Shown: piece by piece, positions 27,432-36,602 of the stretch
Layout of the letters: each line of letters begins with the position of its first letter
How positions within the stretch are numbered: the first letter of the stretch is position 1
Assembly (NCBI GenBank): GCA_026874595.1
Contig: JAPPUL010000069.1
Location: 498,001-562,000, forward strand
DNA from: Sipunculus nudus
Taxonomy: Eukaryota; Annelida; Sipuncula; Golfingiida; Sipunculidae
Direction of reading: 5' to 3'
DNA: 64,000 bases
The notes under the pieces: generated by a model
The model's database searches: none
What the model was told of the DNA's origin: nothing
The model's input: only the letters and a program-made list of their open reading frames with translations
Program-made: the position numbers and the translations under genes

Positions 27432-27716
27432 ATGAATATTAAAGAAATTGACAAAATCGCAAAGCTTGCAAGCCTTTATTTAAACCATAAAGAAAAGGAA
27501 AGCTTACTCTCTGATTTAAACAAAATTGTCTCCTACGTCGAGAAAATAAACCAGCTTGACACAAGCTCTATATCTCCAGATTTTAAAAACGATGAGAATA
27601 CAACTTTTAACGTCTATCGAGAAGATGTTATCAAAAAAATGCCAAACACTAACTTTGTAAAAGAGCTTGCCCCTGACTCTAAAGACGGCTTTATTAAAGT
27701 CCCCAAAGTCTTATAA
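27432..27716 (+). CDS. gatC: Asp-tRNA(Asn)/Glu-tRNA(Gln) amidotransferase subunit C
   Basis: A 94-residue GatC. The family layout is I-x-K-I-A-x-L-A-x-L followed by a D-L-N-K-I-V-x-Y-V-E-K-I-N-x-L-D helix, then NVYREDVIKK and a C-terminal V-P-K-V-L. It clamps GatA to GatB in the complex that amidates misacylated tRNAs. gatB lies about 6.4 kb away on the other strand and gatA is not in the window, so the genes are dispersed. murJ starts 14 bases downstream with a TTG, so the two are likely co-transcribed. A TTAGGAGTT ribosome site lies about 13 bases before its ATG. Confidence 0.9.
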   Translation: MNIKEIDKIAKLASLYLNHKEKESLLSDLNKIVSYVEKINQLDTSSISPDFKNDENTTFNVYREDVIKKMPNTNFVKELAPDSKDGFIKVPKVL

Positions 27717-27730
27717 AAGGTTTTATCTAT

Positions 27731-29329
27731 TTGATTGAAAAACGTCTTTTCATAAATAGCGCCGTTATTGTAACCCTTGCAACGCTACTCTCTAAGCTCC
27801 TTGGCCTTGTAAGACAACAATATGGTCTTTACTTCTTTGGTGGCGGCTTTGAATATGATGCCTTTGTTGCTGCGTTTAGAATCCCAAATGCCCTGCGTGA
27901 ACTACTTGCTGAGGGCGCTTTGTCTGCCGCATTCATTCCCCTTTTTGCTGCACTCCTTGCCAAAAATAAACAAAAAGAAGCGTTCGTCTTTGCAAATAAA
28001 ATAATCCTTATCGCATTAATAATGAGCATAGTCTCTTTATTAATCGCTTTTTTTGCATCTCCTTTCTTTATGCAGTATTATCATAACAACCCAGATGTTG
28101 CCAATTCTCAAGTGCTTGCTAAGGACCTTTTTAATATCTTAATGCTATATTTACCTTTCATAAGTGTTGCTGCCATCTTTATGGGGATGTTACACTCGCT
28201 AAATGTCTTCTTTGTCCCCTCCCTTGGTCCTTTTATCTCAAATGTCTTTTTCCTTATAGTACTATTCTCCGTTTACTCGCTTTATGGCATACACTCCCTT
28301 GCCTACGCCCTTATAATCGGAGGTATAGCTCATCTTATAATACAAATACCTTTTCTAATTAAACAAGGCTTTAAATTTAAACTATACTCACTAAAAAGAG
28401 ATTCAGATATTAATAGCTTTATTAAACTATTTATCCCATACGCCCTTGCCCTTGGCATCCCCAAATTAAACAACATCCTCTCAAATATTTATGCAGATGC
28501 TATAACAGGCGCTAATACCGCATTATCACAAGGCTTTTTTATGATTCAGCTCCCTATCTCCTTATTCGTTGTGTCAATTTCAACAATTAGTTTGCCCTCT
28601 ATGGCAAGATATTACCAGCAGAATGATATTAAAGAATTTATAAACATAATATTGGTCGGCTTTAGAATGGTTTTTATATTTACATTGCCCTCTATGATTG
28701 CTTTTATGTTGCTTGACGATAAGCTAAGTGCTTTTGTATACAAAGACCTTGTTATGCTAATCTCAAACGGCTCTCGGGGCCTTATTGACGATAATGTTAT
28801 TAAAAACATATCTTACACTATATTTTACTTTGCACCTTGTATTGTCTCTATCGGCTTTTCGGTAATACTAATTCGGGCCTTCCAAAGTATTCGTAATATG
28901 TTTTCTCTTATCTATATTTCATTAATCACTGTTTTTATTCACGTTTTGCTCATGCATTTATTTATAGATGTTCTTAAAATGCCTTTCTACTATATAGCCC
29001 TTTCTATAAGTATCACATCGTTTTTACATGTCATTTTGCTTTTCATAATATTAAAAACTAAAATCAAATCATTAAAGCTTGAAAAAAATACATTGCTTAA
29101 CATGTTAAAGACAATACTTGCCTCGCTTTTTATGGGTTTTATTATACTTTTAATAAAGGATCTAAACCTTAATATTTTAGATACAAGCTATAAAAACGAA
29201 CTTGCAAGCACTCTTTTAATTATGTTAGTAGCTTCTATTAGTTATTTTATAATATTATATTCCTTAAAGGAAGAAGGTTTTATATTCTTTGTAAAGCATT
29301 TTTATACTAAATTAACTAAAAAGCAATAA
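27731..29329 (+). CDS. murJ: Lipid II flippase MurJ
   Basis: A 532-residue MOP-superfamily protein with about 14 hydrophobic segments. The N-terminus SAVIVTLATLLSKLLGLVRQ with FGGGFEYDAFVAAFRIPN is the MurJ signature, and RELLAEGALSAAFIPLF follows as in the family. It flips lipid II to the periplasmic face for peptidoglycan synthesis. The length matches. The start is TTG; AAAGG about ten bases upstream supports it. The next gene in the same direction is the ArsM-like one, 63 bases on. The coding strand has a more balanced, pyrimidine-containing third-position pattern than pepA or the M16 gene. Confidence 0.95.
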   Translation: MIEKRLFINSAVIVTLATLLSKLLGLVRQQYGLYFFGGGFEYDAFVAAFRIPNALRELLAEGALSAAFIPLFAALLAKNKQKEAFVFANKIILIALIMSIVSLLIAFFASPFFMQYYHNNPDVANSQVLAKDLFNILMLYLPFISVAAIFMGMLHSLNVFFVPSLGPFISNVFFLIVLFSVYSLYGIHSLAYALIIGGIAHLIIQIPFLIKQGFKFKLYSLKRDSDINSFIKLFIPYALALGIPKLNNILSNIYADAITGANTALSQGFFMIQLPISLFVVSISTISLPSMARYYQQNDIKEFINIILVGFRMVFIFTLPSMIAFMLLDDKLSAFVYKDLVMLISNGSRGLIDDNVIKNISYTIFYFAPCIVSIGFSVILIRAFQSIRNMFSLIYISLITVFIHVLLMHLFIDVLKMPFYYIALSISITSFLHVILLFIILKTKIKSLKLEKNTLLNMLKTILASLFMGFIILLIKDLNLNILDTSYKNELASTLLIMLVASISYFIILYSLKEEGFIFFVKHFYTKLTKKQ

Positions 29330-29392
29330 GAGTTAGCTTTATATACAAACTTATATTTACTTAGAAAGTTAACGGAGGTTTTTTAAAAAAAC

Positions 29393-30196
29393 ATGAAAAA
29401 CACTGATATTAAAAAAATAGTAAAAGATAGTTATAAGAAGGTGGTTGTGGGTGATATTGCTGAATCTGGATGTTGTAGTTTGCCGGGGCAGACATGCGGT
29501 GATCCGGAGATGGACTATACAATGTTTAAGGATAAATACGAGGATATAAAAGGGTACGTGAAAGAAGCAGATTATGGTCTTGGCTGCGGGATACCAACAA
29601 AGTTTATAACAATAAAAGAAGATGATAGAGTACTTGATCTTGGTAGTGGTGCTGGTAATGACGTATTTATTGCCCGGGAGCTTGTTGGTCCTAAGGGCGT
29701 TGTGATCGGTCTTGACATGACAGAGGAGATGGTATCTAAGGCTAATGAGAATAAAAGGAAGCTTGGATTTGACAATGTAGAGTTTTTACTTGGCGAGATA
29801 GAGTCAATGCCTATAGAAAGCGATAGTATAAACGTTGTAATAAGTAATTGCGTCTTAAATTTAGTGCCGGACAAAGAAAAAGCGTTTAAGGAAATATATA
29901 GAGTACTTGCTTCCGGTGGCACATTTTCTATATCCGATATAGTACTTGATGGACAATTGCCGAAAAAGATATTAGAATCGGCCCAAATGTATGCAGGATG
30001 CGTTTCTGGTGCAATACAAAAGACAGAGTATATTAACCTTATAAAGAAAGCAGGGTTTAAGGATATAAAGATAAAGTCTACAAAGGAAGTTACAATACAT
30101 AAATATTTAAAAGATTACCTTACAGAAGAGGAGCTAAACGATTATGAGCGGAGTGGCAGTAAAATAGAAAGCATAACCTTAGTAGGCTACAAATAG
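29393..30196 (+). CDS. arsM: ArsM-type arsenite S-adenosylmethionine methyltransferase
   Basis: A 267-residue class I methyltransferase. VLDLGSGAGNDVFIAREL is motif I (SAM glycine loop), VIGLDMTEEMVSKA carries the acidic ribose ligand, and VISNCVLNLVPDKE is the post-motif region. The cysteines expected to bind As(III) are present: a pair in SGCCSLPG, one in GLGCGIP, one in ISNC and one in YAGCVSGA. The YADYGLGCGIP-like segment (here EADYGLGCGIP) just before the domain is typical of ArsM. It would methylate arsenite in the cytoplasm. GGAGG precedes the ATG by 13 bases. No arsR or other ars genes are adjacent; the radical SAM gene is next. Confidence 0.85.
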   Translation: MKNTDIKKIVKDSYKKVVVGDIAESGCCSLPGQTCGDPEMDYTMFKDKYEDIKGYVKEADYGLGCGIPTKFITIKEDDRVLDLGSGAGNDVFIARELVGPKGVVIGLDMTEEMVSKANENKRKLGFDNVEFLLGEIESMPIESDSINVVISNCVLNLVPDKEKAFKEIYRVLASGGTFSISDIVLDGQLPKKILESAQMYAGCVSGAIQKTEYINLIKKAGFKDIKIKSTKEVTIHKYLKDYLTEEELNDYERSGSKIESITLVGYK

Positions 30197-30261
30197 TTTC
30201 GATTAGACTGTTTAGAAAAGAAGGTATTAAGTAAAAATTAGAAACTAAGGGCTTAAATTGA

Positions 30262-31365
30262 ATGAAAGGCAAGTTCAAACCAAAGCAAATATACATAGAC
30301 AAAGAGGCTTTAGGCTACAAGGTAACAAAACACGTACTTGAATATTATAAAGACATCCCCAGTGAGATAGTAGAACATAGAAGTTTTTACAATACCTTAG
30401 GTGAGGACAAAGGTATTGAAAGCATTTATTTAACATTAAACAGAGGTAATTTTGTAAAAAAGTGTCCTGGAACAAGCGGTTTTATATGTTGTAATTATTA
30501 TGTAATTGATCTCGTTGAAAACTGCCATTTAGGGTGCAGCTACTGCTTTCTTAAGACATATTTAAGGGATAACGTAACAAAAATATACGTTAATCTAGAA
30601 AAGCTTTTTGAGGAACTTGAAACTCTTATAACAGACAAAAACAGATTATATCGAATAGGGACTGGCGAGTTGTCAGACTCACTTGCCCTTGATGATGCAA
30701 CATTATTCTCTAAAGAGCTTATTAACTACTTTAAAGATAAAGATAATGCCTTGCTTGAACTTAAGACGAAGACAAACCAAATTACAAATCTTTTAAAGCT
30801 TGAACATAGGGGACGGGTTGTAATCTCTTGCTCATTAAATCCGCAAAAGATAATAGACGAAGAGGAGCTTAATGCCTCAAGTTTAGATGAGCGTTTAGAG
30901 GGGCTTTTAAGAGTGCAAGATGCAGGTTATCAGATAGCATTACATTTTGACCCTCTAATCTATTATGATGGATGGGAGAGGGGCTATAAAGAAGTTATTG
31001 ATAATGTATTTAGTGTAATAGACAAAAAACGTATTGCTTGGATAAGTATCGGTAGTCTTAGATTTGTAGAGGGGATGCGAGATCTTTATTCCCCTCATGA
31101 CAGTCGTATTTTTTATGAAGAGTTTATAGATTGCAAAGACGGTAAGAAACGTTATTTTATAGATATCCGCACCAGAATGTACAAAAAGATCATCTCAATC
31201 CTAAAAGAACATGACGATAAATTATTTATATATTTGTGTATGGAAGGTAAGGACATGTGGATGAGGATATACAGTTTTGTTCCAAGAAGCGATCTTAAGC
31301 TTGACAAATTGTTTGCACAAAGACAAAATGCTATTAAAAAAGCGTTAAACAAAACAGCAAATTAA
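30262..31365 (+). CDS. Spore-photoproduct-lyase-like radical SAM protein
   Basis: A 367-residue radical SAM enzyme. The 4Fe-4S motif is C-H-L-G-C-S-Y-C, preceded by KKCPGTSGFICCNYY, and followed by YRIGTGELSDSLALDD. LELKTKTNQ and RVVISCSLNPQ are further barrel strands. The layout is that of the SPL family. True spore photoproduct lyases have a hydrogen-donating Cys in a CTSD-like segment at this place; here the sequence is TGELSD with no Cys, so I would not assume DNA repair. The reaction is unknown. It follows the arsM gene by 65 bases in the same direction. Confidence 0.75.
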   Translation: MKGKFKPKQIYIDKEALGYKVTKHVLEYYKDIPSEIVEHRSFYNTLGEDKGIESIYLTLNRGNFVKKCPGTSGFICCNYYVIDLVENCHLGCSYCFLKTYLRDNVTKIYVNLEKLFEELETLITDKNRLYRIGTGELSDSLALDDATLFSKELINYFKDKDNALLELKTKTNQITNLLKLEHRGRVVISCSLNPQKIIDEEELNASSLDERLEGLLRVQDAGYQIALHFDPLIYYDGWERGYKEVIDNVFSVIDKKRIAWISIGSLRFVEGMRDLYSPHDSRIFYEEFIDCKDGKKRYFIDIRTRMYKKIISILKEHDDKLFIYLCMEGKDMWMRIYSFVPRSDLKLDKLFAQRQNAIKKALNKTAN

Positions 31366-31443
31366 TAAATTTCTAATTAGAAGTGTTTTAAACTTAGCTT
31401 TTATTTGGATAGAATAACGAAAGAGGATAAACCATACTAAAGA

Positions 31444-31515
31444 TAAAGAGGTTATATATAAAAGAGGTTATATATAAAGAGGATATACAAAAGAGGCTAC
31501 AAAAGAGGGTATAAT
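31444..31515 (+). repeat. Imperfect tandem repeat in leader of SurA/PpiD-like gene
   Basis: About five imperfect copies of an AAAGAGG-containing unit of 12-18 bases (AAAGAGGTTATATATA and shortened forms) lie directly before the start at 31520. Each copy offers a ribosome-site-like AGAGG. It is one of several leader duplications in the window. Confidence 0.7.
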
Positions 31516-31519
31516 AAAT

Positions 31520-33436
31520 ATGATAAGTACGAAGCAGTTTTCTCAAAATAAGTTTTTTAGATATACAGCATATACGATAGTAATCGGCTTTGCGATAATG
31601 ATGTTTTTACCAACAACTATTTCTTTGCCTGAGCTCTTAAGAGGAACAAGTAATGAATTCATAAGAGTTAACGACCGCGAAATATTTAATAAAAACATTC
31701 CCCAATATAGAAACACTCCGCAATTACAAGCCTCAATATATGAGGTTCTGCAGGATTTTAATAATAAGAACAAATCCAAAGACGCACAATGGTTAAACTT
31801 CATGTTAAACAATTGGAATCTCCCTTCAAAAATTCCAAACAGTGAATATGAACGTCATCGTAGTCATTTAAGAAGTGTCATTCAATGGACTATGAATTAT
31901 AATCTTGCACAGGAGCTTGGTTTTGATTTATCTAAGGATAAGTTAAATGATTTCATTAAAAAGTCGTTTAATTTATATTTAAAAGAGGAATATAAGCGTA
32001 CAGAAGAGAATAGAAAGATAGGAGCAAAAGATGAAGATGTTGATAAAAACAAGGTGCCAAAACAAAGTTTCGAAGAGTACAAAGAAGAGAATATAGACTA
32101 CTACTGGGAATTTTACTATAAATGGGCTTCTAAGTATTTAAAGGAATATTACCTTGTAAATTTAGTAACAAACCCTATACAAAATGGACAACTTGCAGTC
32201 CTTGCTGATGTAGATAAAGAGCTTGAAGTGCAAAGCCATAAAGTTGCAGTAGAGTTTGGACTTTTTACATACAATGATTACCTAAAGTTAGAAAAATACC
32301 AAAGCACAGTGGATGTGCAAAAGCTTAAAAAATACTATAAAGAAACCAAAGCCTCAATAACGGCAGACGTACTCTCTTTCAAAAGTAAAGATGATGCCCA
32401 AAAAGCCTTAAATGACAAAGATAGTTTATCTTTAAAGTTCGAAGATAATAAAGATAAGGCAGCAACAACAAAAGATAAAGACAAAGACGGAAAAGAAAAG
32501 ACATCTAAATCCTCAAATAAAGACTCAAGCAATGCAAAAGATAATGAGAAGCACAAGCTAATCACAAACAAGTACATAAGCGGAAATGATAAACTATATG
32601 ATAAGCTTGCAAAATATATTAAAGATGATATAACAAAAGTTATAGAAGATGAGAGCGTGGATGAGAGTAAAGATGAAAGCGAAGATGAGAGTGCAAAATA
32701 CAAATATAAAATATATAAGATAAAAAAGAAGGAAAAAAGCTTTGAAGAGGCAAAAGTATCTAAAAGTGATTATGAGAGGCTTTTAAAAGAGTATGGAAAA
32801 GCTTATTATGATGAACTAAAGCCAGAATATGAAAAATATGCATTATCGTTAATGCAAAGCTACCTTAAAAAGGTAAAAGATAATAACGATATGTTATTAA
32901 AAGAGACTTTTGACGACGACAACGACTTCAAATATATAAGAAAAGGGAAAACAAAAGAGTTCACACAGGATTCAAAAGAGATAAGGCTTGAGAGCAAAAA
33001 CCCCAAACAAGATAAGACAAAAAACAACAACATTACAAACGAGAGAATAGATGAGTTTGTATCTCCCTCATATGGTATTAATAGCAAGCCAATATATAAC
33101 CAAGCCTTCTTTAAGGAGGCATTCTTATTAGATGTTAATGAGATATCGAAAGAGGTAATCTCATACGAGATGCAAGGCTCTGCTGTTCAAGGTAAATTAT
33201 CTTTTTTTGTACTTAAAAAAGTCTCTGATACTAAACCAAAAGTAGATACAGAAGATATAACACGTAAAAAAGACATAATAAGAAAAGTTAAATTGTCAAA
33301 CCAATACATATTCATGAACGGCTGGATAGATTATCTACAAAGAGTTAAGGACTATGAGGTATCTATAAACAATAGTAACATTTTGGCTTCTCTTGGTATT
33401 AGAGGCAAATTAGACGATAAAACAGCAAGAAAATAG
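31520..33436 (+). CDS. SurA/PpiD-like membrane-anchored chaperone, degenerate parvulin
   Basis: A 638-residue protein with one N-terminal transmembrane helix (about residues 13-35) and a large periplasmic part, as in PpiD. Residues about 40-230 are helical like a SurA N-domain. Residues 290-360 and 530-580 can be read as the two halves of a parvulin fold (KASITADVLSFKSKDDAQKAL, then FFKEAFLLDVNEISKEVISY and FFVLKKVSD). Between the halves are charged low-complexity stretches rich in Lys, Asp, Glu and Ser (for example 300-350 and 375-395). Canonical isomerase histidines are not visible, so it may be only a chaperone. It probably helps outer-membrane protein folding. The beta-barrel gene follows 25 bases later. 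The family placement is moderate. Confidence 0.5.
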   Translation: MISTKQFSQNKFFRYTAYTIVIGFAIMMFLPTTISLPELLRGTSNEFIRVNDREIFNKNIPQYRNTPQLQASIYEVLQDFNNKNKSKDAQWLNFMLNNWNLPSKIPNSEYERHRSHLRSVIQWTMNYNLAQELGFDLSKDKLNDFIKKSFNLYLKEEYKRTEENRKIGAKDEDVDKNKVPKQSFEEYKEENIDYYWEFYYKWASKYLKEYYLVNLVTNPIQNGQLAVLADVDKELEVQSHKVAVEFGLFTYNDYLKLEKYQSTVDVQKLKKYYKETKASITADVLSFKSKDDAQKALNDKDSLSLKFEDNKDKAATTKDKDKDGKEKTSKSSNKDSSNAKDNEKHKLITNKYISGNDKLYDKLAKYIKDDITKVIEDESVDESKDESEDESAKYKYKIYKIKKKEKSFEEAKVSKSDYERLLKEYGKAYYDELKPEYEKYALSLMQSYLKKVKDNNDMLLKETFDDDNDFKYIRKGKTKEFTQDSKEIRLESKNPKQDKTKNNNITNERIDEFVSPSYGINSKPIYNQAFFKEAFLLDVNEISKEVISYEMQGSAVQGKLSFFVLKKVSDTKPKVDTEDITRKKDIIRKVKLSNQYIFMNGWIDYLQRVKDYEVSINNSNILASLGIRGKLDDKTARK

Positions 33437-33461
33437 TTTAATTAAATAATTTTATTAATAT

Positions 33462-34082
33462 ATGAATCCAAATTTATTTAAGAAATGGCCAAATCGTCTT
33501 TTTGTGGCTTTATTCTTTATATTATTCTCTGCTAATGTTTTATCTGCTAAACCTATTGATATAAGCGTAGATTTTGGTTTTAAAATAGGGTATGGCTTTA
33601 CATCTGCTTTTATTCAAAACAGTGACCAGGTCGCTAATTCATTATTTCAAAATTCCTTTGTAACAGGAGGAGTGTCATTTAAGATATCACACGTAGAGTT
33701 TATTGGCGTGCAAATTGAAGTGCTCTATATTAGAAAAGAATTTAAAAGCGAGAGTTTAATCGGTTTATTTGACACTATATCGATACCTGTACTCCTGCGT
33801 GGAGATACGCCGTTTGGACTTTTCCTAATGGGCGGATTTGCTATAACTGCATTTCTAACACGTGACCTTGATAAACGCCTTGCACCATACGCTACAAGCG
33901 ACGACTTTGAGAAATTAGAATATGACATAATAGGAGCTTTAGGATATCAATTTACACTCTATAAAAAACTTCGTATGTTTATAGAAACAAGATTCATATA
34001 TACCATAAACAATATAAGTCGCAGATATCCAGAAGCTATAAGGCATTATGGACTGCTTTTTTACACGGGACTTGTATATTAA
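33462..34082 (+). CDS. Predicted outer-membrane beta-barrel protein
   Basis: A 206-residue exported protein. The signal peptide covers residues 1-29 (ending NVLSA). The mature chain begins ISVDFGFKIGYGFTSAFI and continues with alternating strands: NSFVTGGVSFKISHVEFIGVQIEVLYI, TPFGLFLMGGFAITAFLT, YDIIGALGYQFTLYKKLRMFIETRFIYTI. It ends YGLLFYTGLVY, an aromatic C-terminal strand. Size and pattern match eight-stranded porin-like outer-membrane proteins (OMP_b-brl type). The function is unknown. It is 25 bases downstream of the SurA/PpiD-like gene and could be a client or partner of it. It is convergent with gatB, 19 bases apart. Confidence 0.65.
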   Translation: MNPNLFKKWPNRLFVALFFILFSANVLSAKPIDISVDFGFKIGYGFTSAFIQNSDQVANSLFQNSFVTGGVSFKISHVEFIGVQIEVLYIRKEFKSESLIGLFDTISIPVLLRGDTPFGLFLMGGFAITAFLTRDLDKRLAPYATSDDFEKLEYDIIGALGYQFTLYKKLRMFIETRFIYTINNISRRYPEAIRHYGLLFYTGLVY

Positions 34083-34101
34083 AGCTCATATTAATAATAT
34101 A

Positions 34102-35568
34102 TTAAAGTTTTTGTAACTCTTCCCTAAGAACCTTATTTACCATAGCAGGATTTGCCTGCCCTTTTGTTTCTTGCATAACCTGGCCTACAAGAAATCCTAA
34201 AACTCCTTCCTTACCACCTTTATATGATTTGACAGGATTTGGGTTTTCTTCTATTACTTTTAAAATTGTAGCCGTAAGTCCTTCTTCATTACTTATTAAT
34301 TTAAGACCCTTCTCTTTAATAAGATTTTCTATTGTAATCTCTTTTATATCTTCTTTATTACTTGGGTCTGTCAAACTCTCAAATAACATCTTACCTATCT
34401 TCCCGCTTATTACTCCCTCATCGATAAGACGTACTATGTCTGCTATATGCTTTTTACTTACTAAAACCTTACTGAAATCTCCTCCAACATCATTTAAATG
34501 TCGCATGAACTCAGAGGTAATCCAATTGGCAGTCTTTTTCGGAGAGTCTCCATATAGTAAAAGAGACTGCTCAAAATAATCTGCTAATGCCTTACTCGTC
34601 GTTAGCGTCTTGGCATCCTTTTCACTCAATTTATACTCTCTTGCAAAACGTTCAAGACGTGCTTTTGGCAACTCCGGCATCTTTGAGCCTATCTTTTCTA
34701 TCTCCTCCTCACTAACCATTACGGGAACTAAGTCCGGCTCCGGGAAATATCTATAGTCATTTGCATCCCCCTTATCTCGCATATTATACGTCTTGCCATC
34801 ATCAACATTATAAAGCCTTGTCTCCTGTATTACCTCCTCCCCCGAAGTTAATACCTTCGCCTGCCGTTTAATCTCATAATCTAGTGCCTTTTGAACCCCC
34901 CTAAAAGAGTTTAGATTCTTAATCTCAACTCGCTTGCCATACTCACTCTCTCCACACTCCCGTAACGACACATTAGCATCGCAACGTAATGAACCCTCTT
35001 CCATATTGCAATCTGATACATCTACATAACTTATTATATCTTTAAGATCATTAAGATATAAATATGCCTCCTCACTACTCCTAATATCAGGCTCTGACAC
35101 TATCTCCAAAAGCGCTACCCCACTCCTGTTTAAATCTATATAACTATACCCCCCCTCATGCACCAACTTCCCCGCATCCTCTTCTATATGTATTCGATTT
35201 ATCCTTATACGCTTTTCACTACCTTCCTCAGACGAGGGTATGCTAACATTAAGATAACCATTCTTACATATCGGAAAGTCGTATTGCGTTATCTGATAAG
35301 CTTTTGGCAAGTCCGGATAAAAGTAATTCTTCCTGTCAAATCTACAAAAGGTACTTATAGTGCAGTTTAGGGCAATCCCAGCTTCTATCGCCTTAACTAA
35401 AGCCTCTTTGTTGAGTACAGGTAGCACTCCCGGATGTCCTTGGCATATTGGACAGGTTTGGCTATTAGCACCACCACCAAAACCGTTTTTACAAAAGCAA
35501 AACAGTTTACTTCTTGTATTAAGCTGTACATGCACTTCAAGCCCTATTATAACTTCGTATTTTGACAT
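34102..35568 (-). CDS. gatB: Asp-tRNA(Asn)/Glu-tRNA(Gln) amidotransferase subunit B
   Basis: A 488-residue GatB. YEVIIGLEVHVQLNTRSKLFC opens the cradle domain, with CPICQGHPGVLPVLN and KNYFYPDLPKAYQITQYD following. The active-site region YIDLNRSGVALLEIVSEPD and GSLRCDANVSLR are intact. The helical and YqeY-like tail runs to the end (VGQVMQETKGQANPAMVN). It kinases and amidates the misacylated tRNA using ammonia from GatA. Zinc-ribbon cysteines are seen in F-C-F-C-K and C-P-I-C. gatC is on the opposite strand 6.4 kb away. A 16-base duplication lies just upstream of its ATG. Confidence 0.96.
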   Translation of the reverse strand: MSKYEVIIGLEVHVQLNTRSKLFCFCKNGFGGGANSQTCPICQGHPGVLPVLNKEALVKAIEAGIALNCTISTFCRFDRKNYFYPDLPKAYQITQYDFPICKNGYLNVSIPSSEEGSEKRIRINRIHIEEDAGKLVHEGGYSYIDLNRSGVALLEIVSEPDIRSSEEAYLYLNDLKDIISYVDVSDCNMEEGSLRCDANVSLRECGESEYGKRVEIKNLNSFRGVQKALDYEIKRQAKVLTSGEEVIQETRLYNVDDGKTYNMRDKGDANDYRYFPEPDLVPVMVSEEEIEKIGSKMPELPKARLERFAREYKLSEKDAKTLTTSKALADYFEQSLLLYGDSPKKTANWITSEFMRHLNDVGGDFSKVLVSKKHIADIVRLIDEGVISGKIGKMLFESLTDPSNKEDIKEITIENLIKEKGLKLISNEEGLTATILKVIEENPNPVKSYKGGKEGVLGFLVGQVMQETKGQANPAMVNKVLREELQKL

Positions 35569-35588
35569 AAGCTCCCACTCAAATATTT

Positions 35589-35620
35589 CACAAGTGTTTT
35601 ATAACACAAGTGTTTTATAA
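35589..35620 (-). repeat. 16-bp tandem duplication in gatB leader
   Basis: Two exact head-to-tail copies of CACAAGTGTTTTATAA (35589-35604 and 35605-35620), 21 bases upstream of the gatB start. No coding role. Confidence 0.85.
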
Positions 35621-35637
35621 CAATTTATAATATAATT

Positions 35638-36114
35638 TTAATTAACAATAACAATATCCTGATCTAAAACAAAATTAAGATAGTGTTTAATAGGCTTTTT
35701 GTTTATAGGACAAGTAAGGTCGTTATTTATCTCGCACAAAGGCTCAAGAACAAAACGACGTTCAAGCATATTCGGATGCGGTACAATAAGCTCATGACTT
35801 TTGTACACTATATTACCATAAAGCAGAATGTCAATATCGATAACACGTGGCCCATAACGAAAGTCTTTATGTCTTTGTCTGCCAAGAGCTCTTTCTATAT
35901 TTTGTACTAGAAACAATATTTCATTTAAGTTTATAGTTGTTTTAATTTCTATAACTTGATTTAAAAAATGCCCTTGAGTCTCATAATAAAGAGGTTTGGT
36001 TTCATAAACTCTTGAATATCTTGTTATCTTGAAGAATGAAGATAAGAGTTTAGAAGCATTTTCTAGATTGCCTCTTCTATTCCCTTGATTGGAACCCAGT
36101 CCAAGATAAAGCAT
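35638..36114 (-). CDS. folK: 6-hydroxymethyl-7,8-dihydropterin pyrophosphokinase
   Basis: A 158-residue HPPK. YLGLGSNQGNRRGNLENA is the N-terminal signature, and FRYGPRVIDIDILLYG is the ATP/Mg2+-binding block with the two catalytic Asp residues. HPNMLERRFVLEPLCEI is the third block. It transfers pyrophosphate from ATP to the pterin in folate synthesis. Length is normal. It lies 44 bases downstream of a small lipoprotein gene on the same strand and 69 bases upstream of gatB; other folate genes are not present. The initiating ATG sits beside the L-G-L-G-S-N strand, as expected. Confidence 0.94.
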   Translation of the reverse strand: MLYLGLGSNQGNRRGNLENASKLLSSFFKITRYSRVYETKPLYYETQGHFLNQVIEIKTTINLNEILFLVQNIERALGRQRHKDFRYGPRVIDIDILLYGNIVYKSHELIVPHPNMLERRFVLEPLCEINNDLTCPINKKPIKHYLNFVLDQDIVIVN

Positions 36115-36158
36115 TATAGTTTTTGTTTAGACTTGTTTTAATTTTTAATATAAATGTA

Positions 36159-36581
36159 TTATTGATTATCCTTAAACGTTCCTCCATCAGCTGCACATAC
36201 TGTTTTAAGCATATCTCTAAGGTCAGAAGTGCCATAATCATTGCCTCTATAAACATAATACTTTTTTTCTGGAGAAGAAGAAAATGTACACTCACCCCAT
36301 GAGGCTTGGGAACTAGAACACTTAGTATTTGCTTTGAACTCCTTTTGTAGCGTATCTGCCACCGTCTGGTCTTTTACCGTTCTAACAGAAGCTTTTAAAT
36401 CTGTTAAAAAAGTACTACACTCCGAGGAAGTACCTCCTTCGGAACAAAAGCCTTCTTCCTCCCCAAAGGTAACGTTACATGCACCAAGAGTAGATGAGCT
36501 TGCACTATCATCTTTACAACCTATTGAATATAGAGTTACAAAAAGCAGTGTAATAATTAAACATAATCTTGTTCTTCTCAT
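36159..36581 (-). CDS. Small cysteine-rich lipoprotein, hypothetical
   Basis: A 140-residue predicted lipoprotein. The signal peptide ends at lipobox YSIGC (Cys22). I start at ATG 36581, because GGGGG lies five bases upstream, rather than at the in-frame codon seven residues earlier. The mature part has nine further Cys, Ser/Glu-rich segments (ASSSTLGACNVTFGEEEGFC) and ends in DMLKTVCAADGGTFKDN. Several Cys could form disulfides in the periplasm. I recognise no family. It sits just upstream of folK on the same strand and may share its promoter. Confidence 0.55.
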   Translation of the reverse strand: MRRTRLCLIITLLFVTLYSIGCKDDSASSSTLGACNVTFGEEEGFCSEGGTSSECSTFLTDLKASVRTVKDQTVADTLQKEFKANTKCSSSQASWGECTFSSSPEKKYYVYRGNDYGTSDLRDMLKTVCAADGGTFKDNQ

Positions 36582-36602
36582 TCTAAAGCCCCCATATAGC
36601 AA

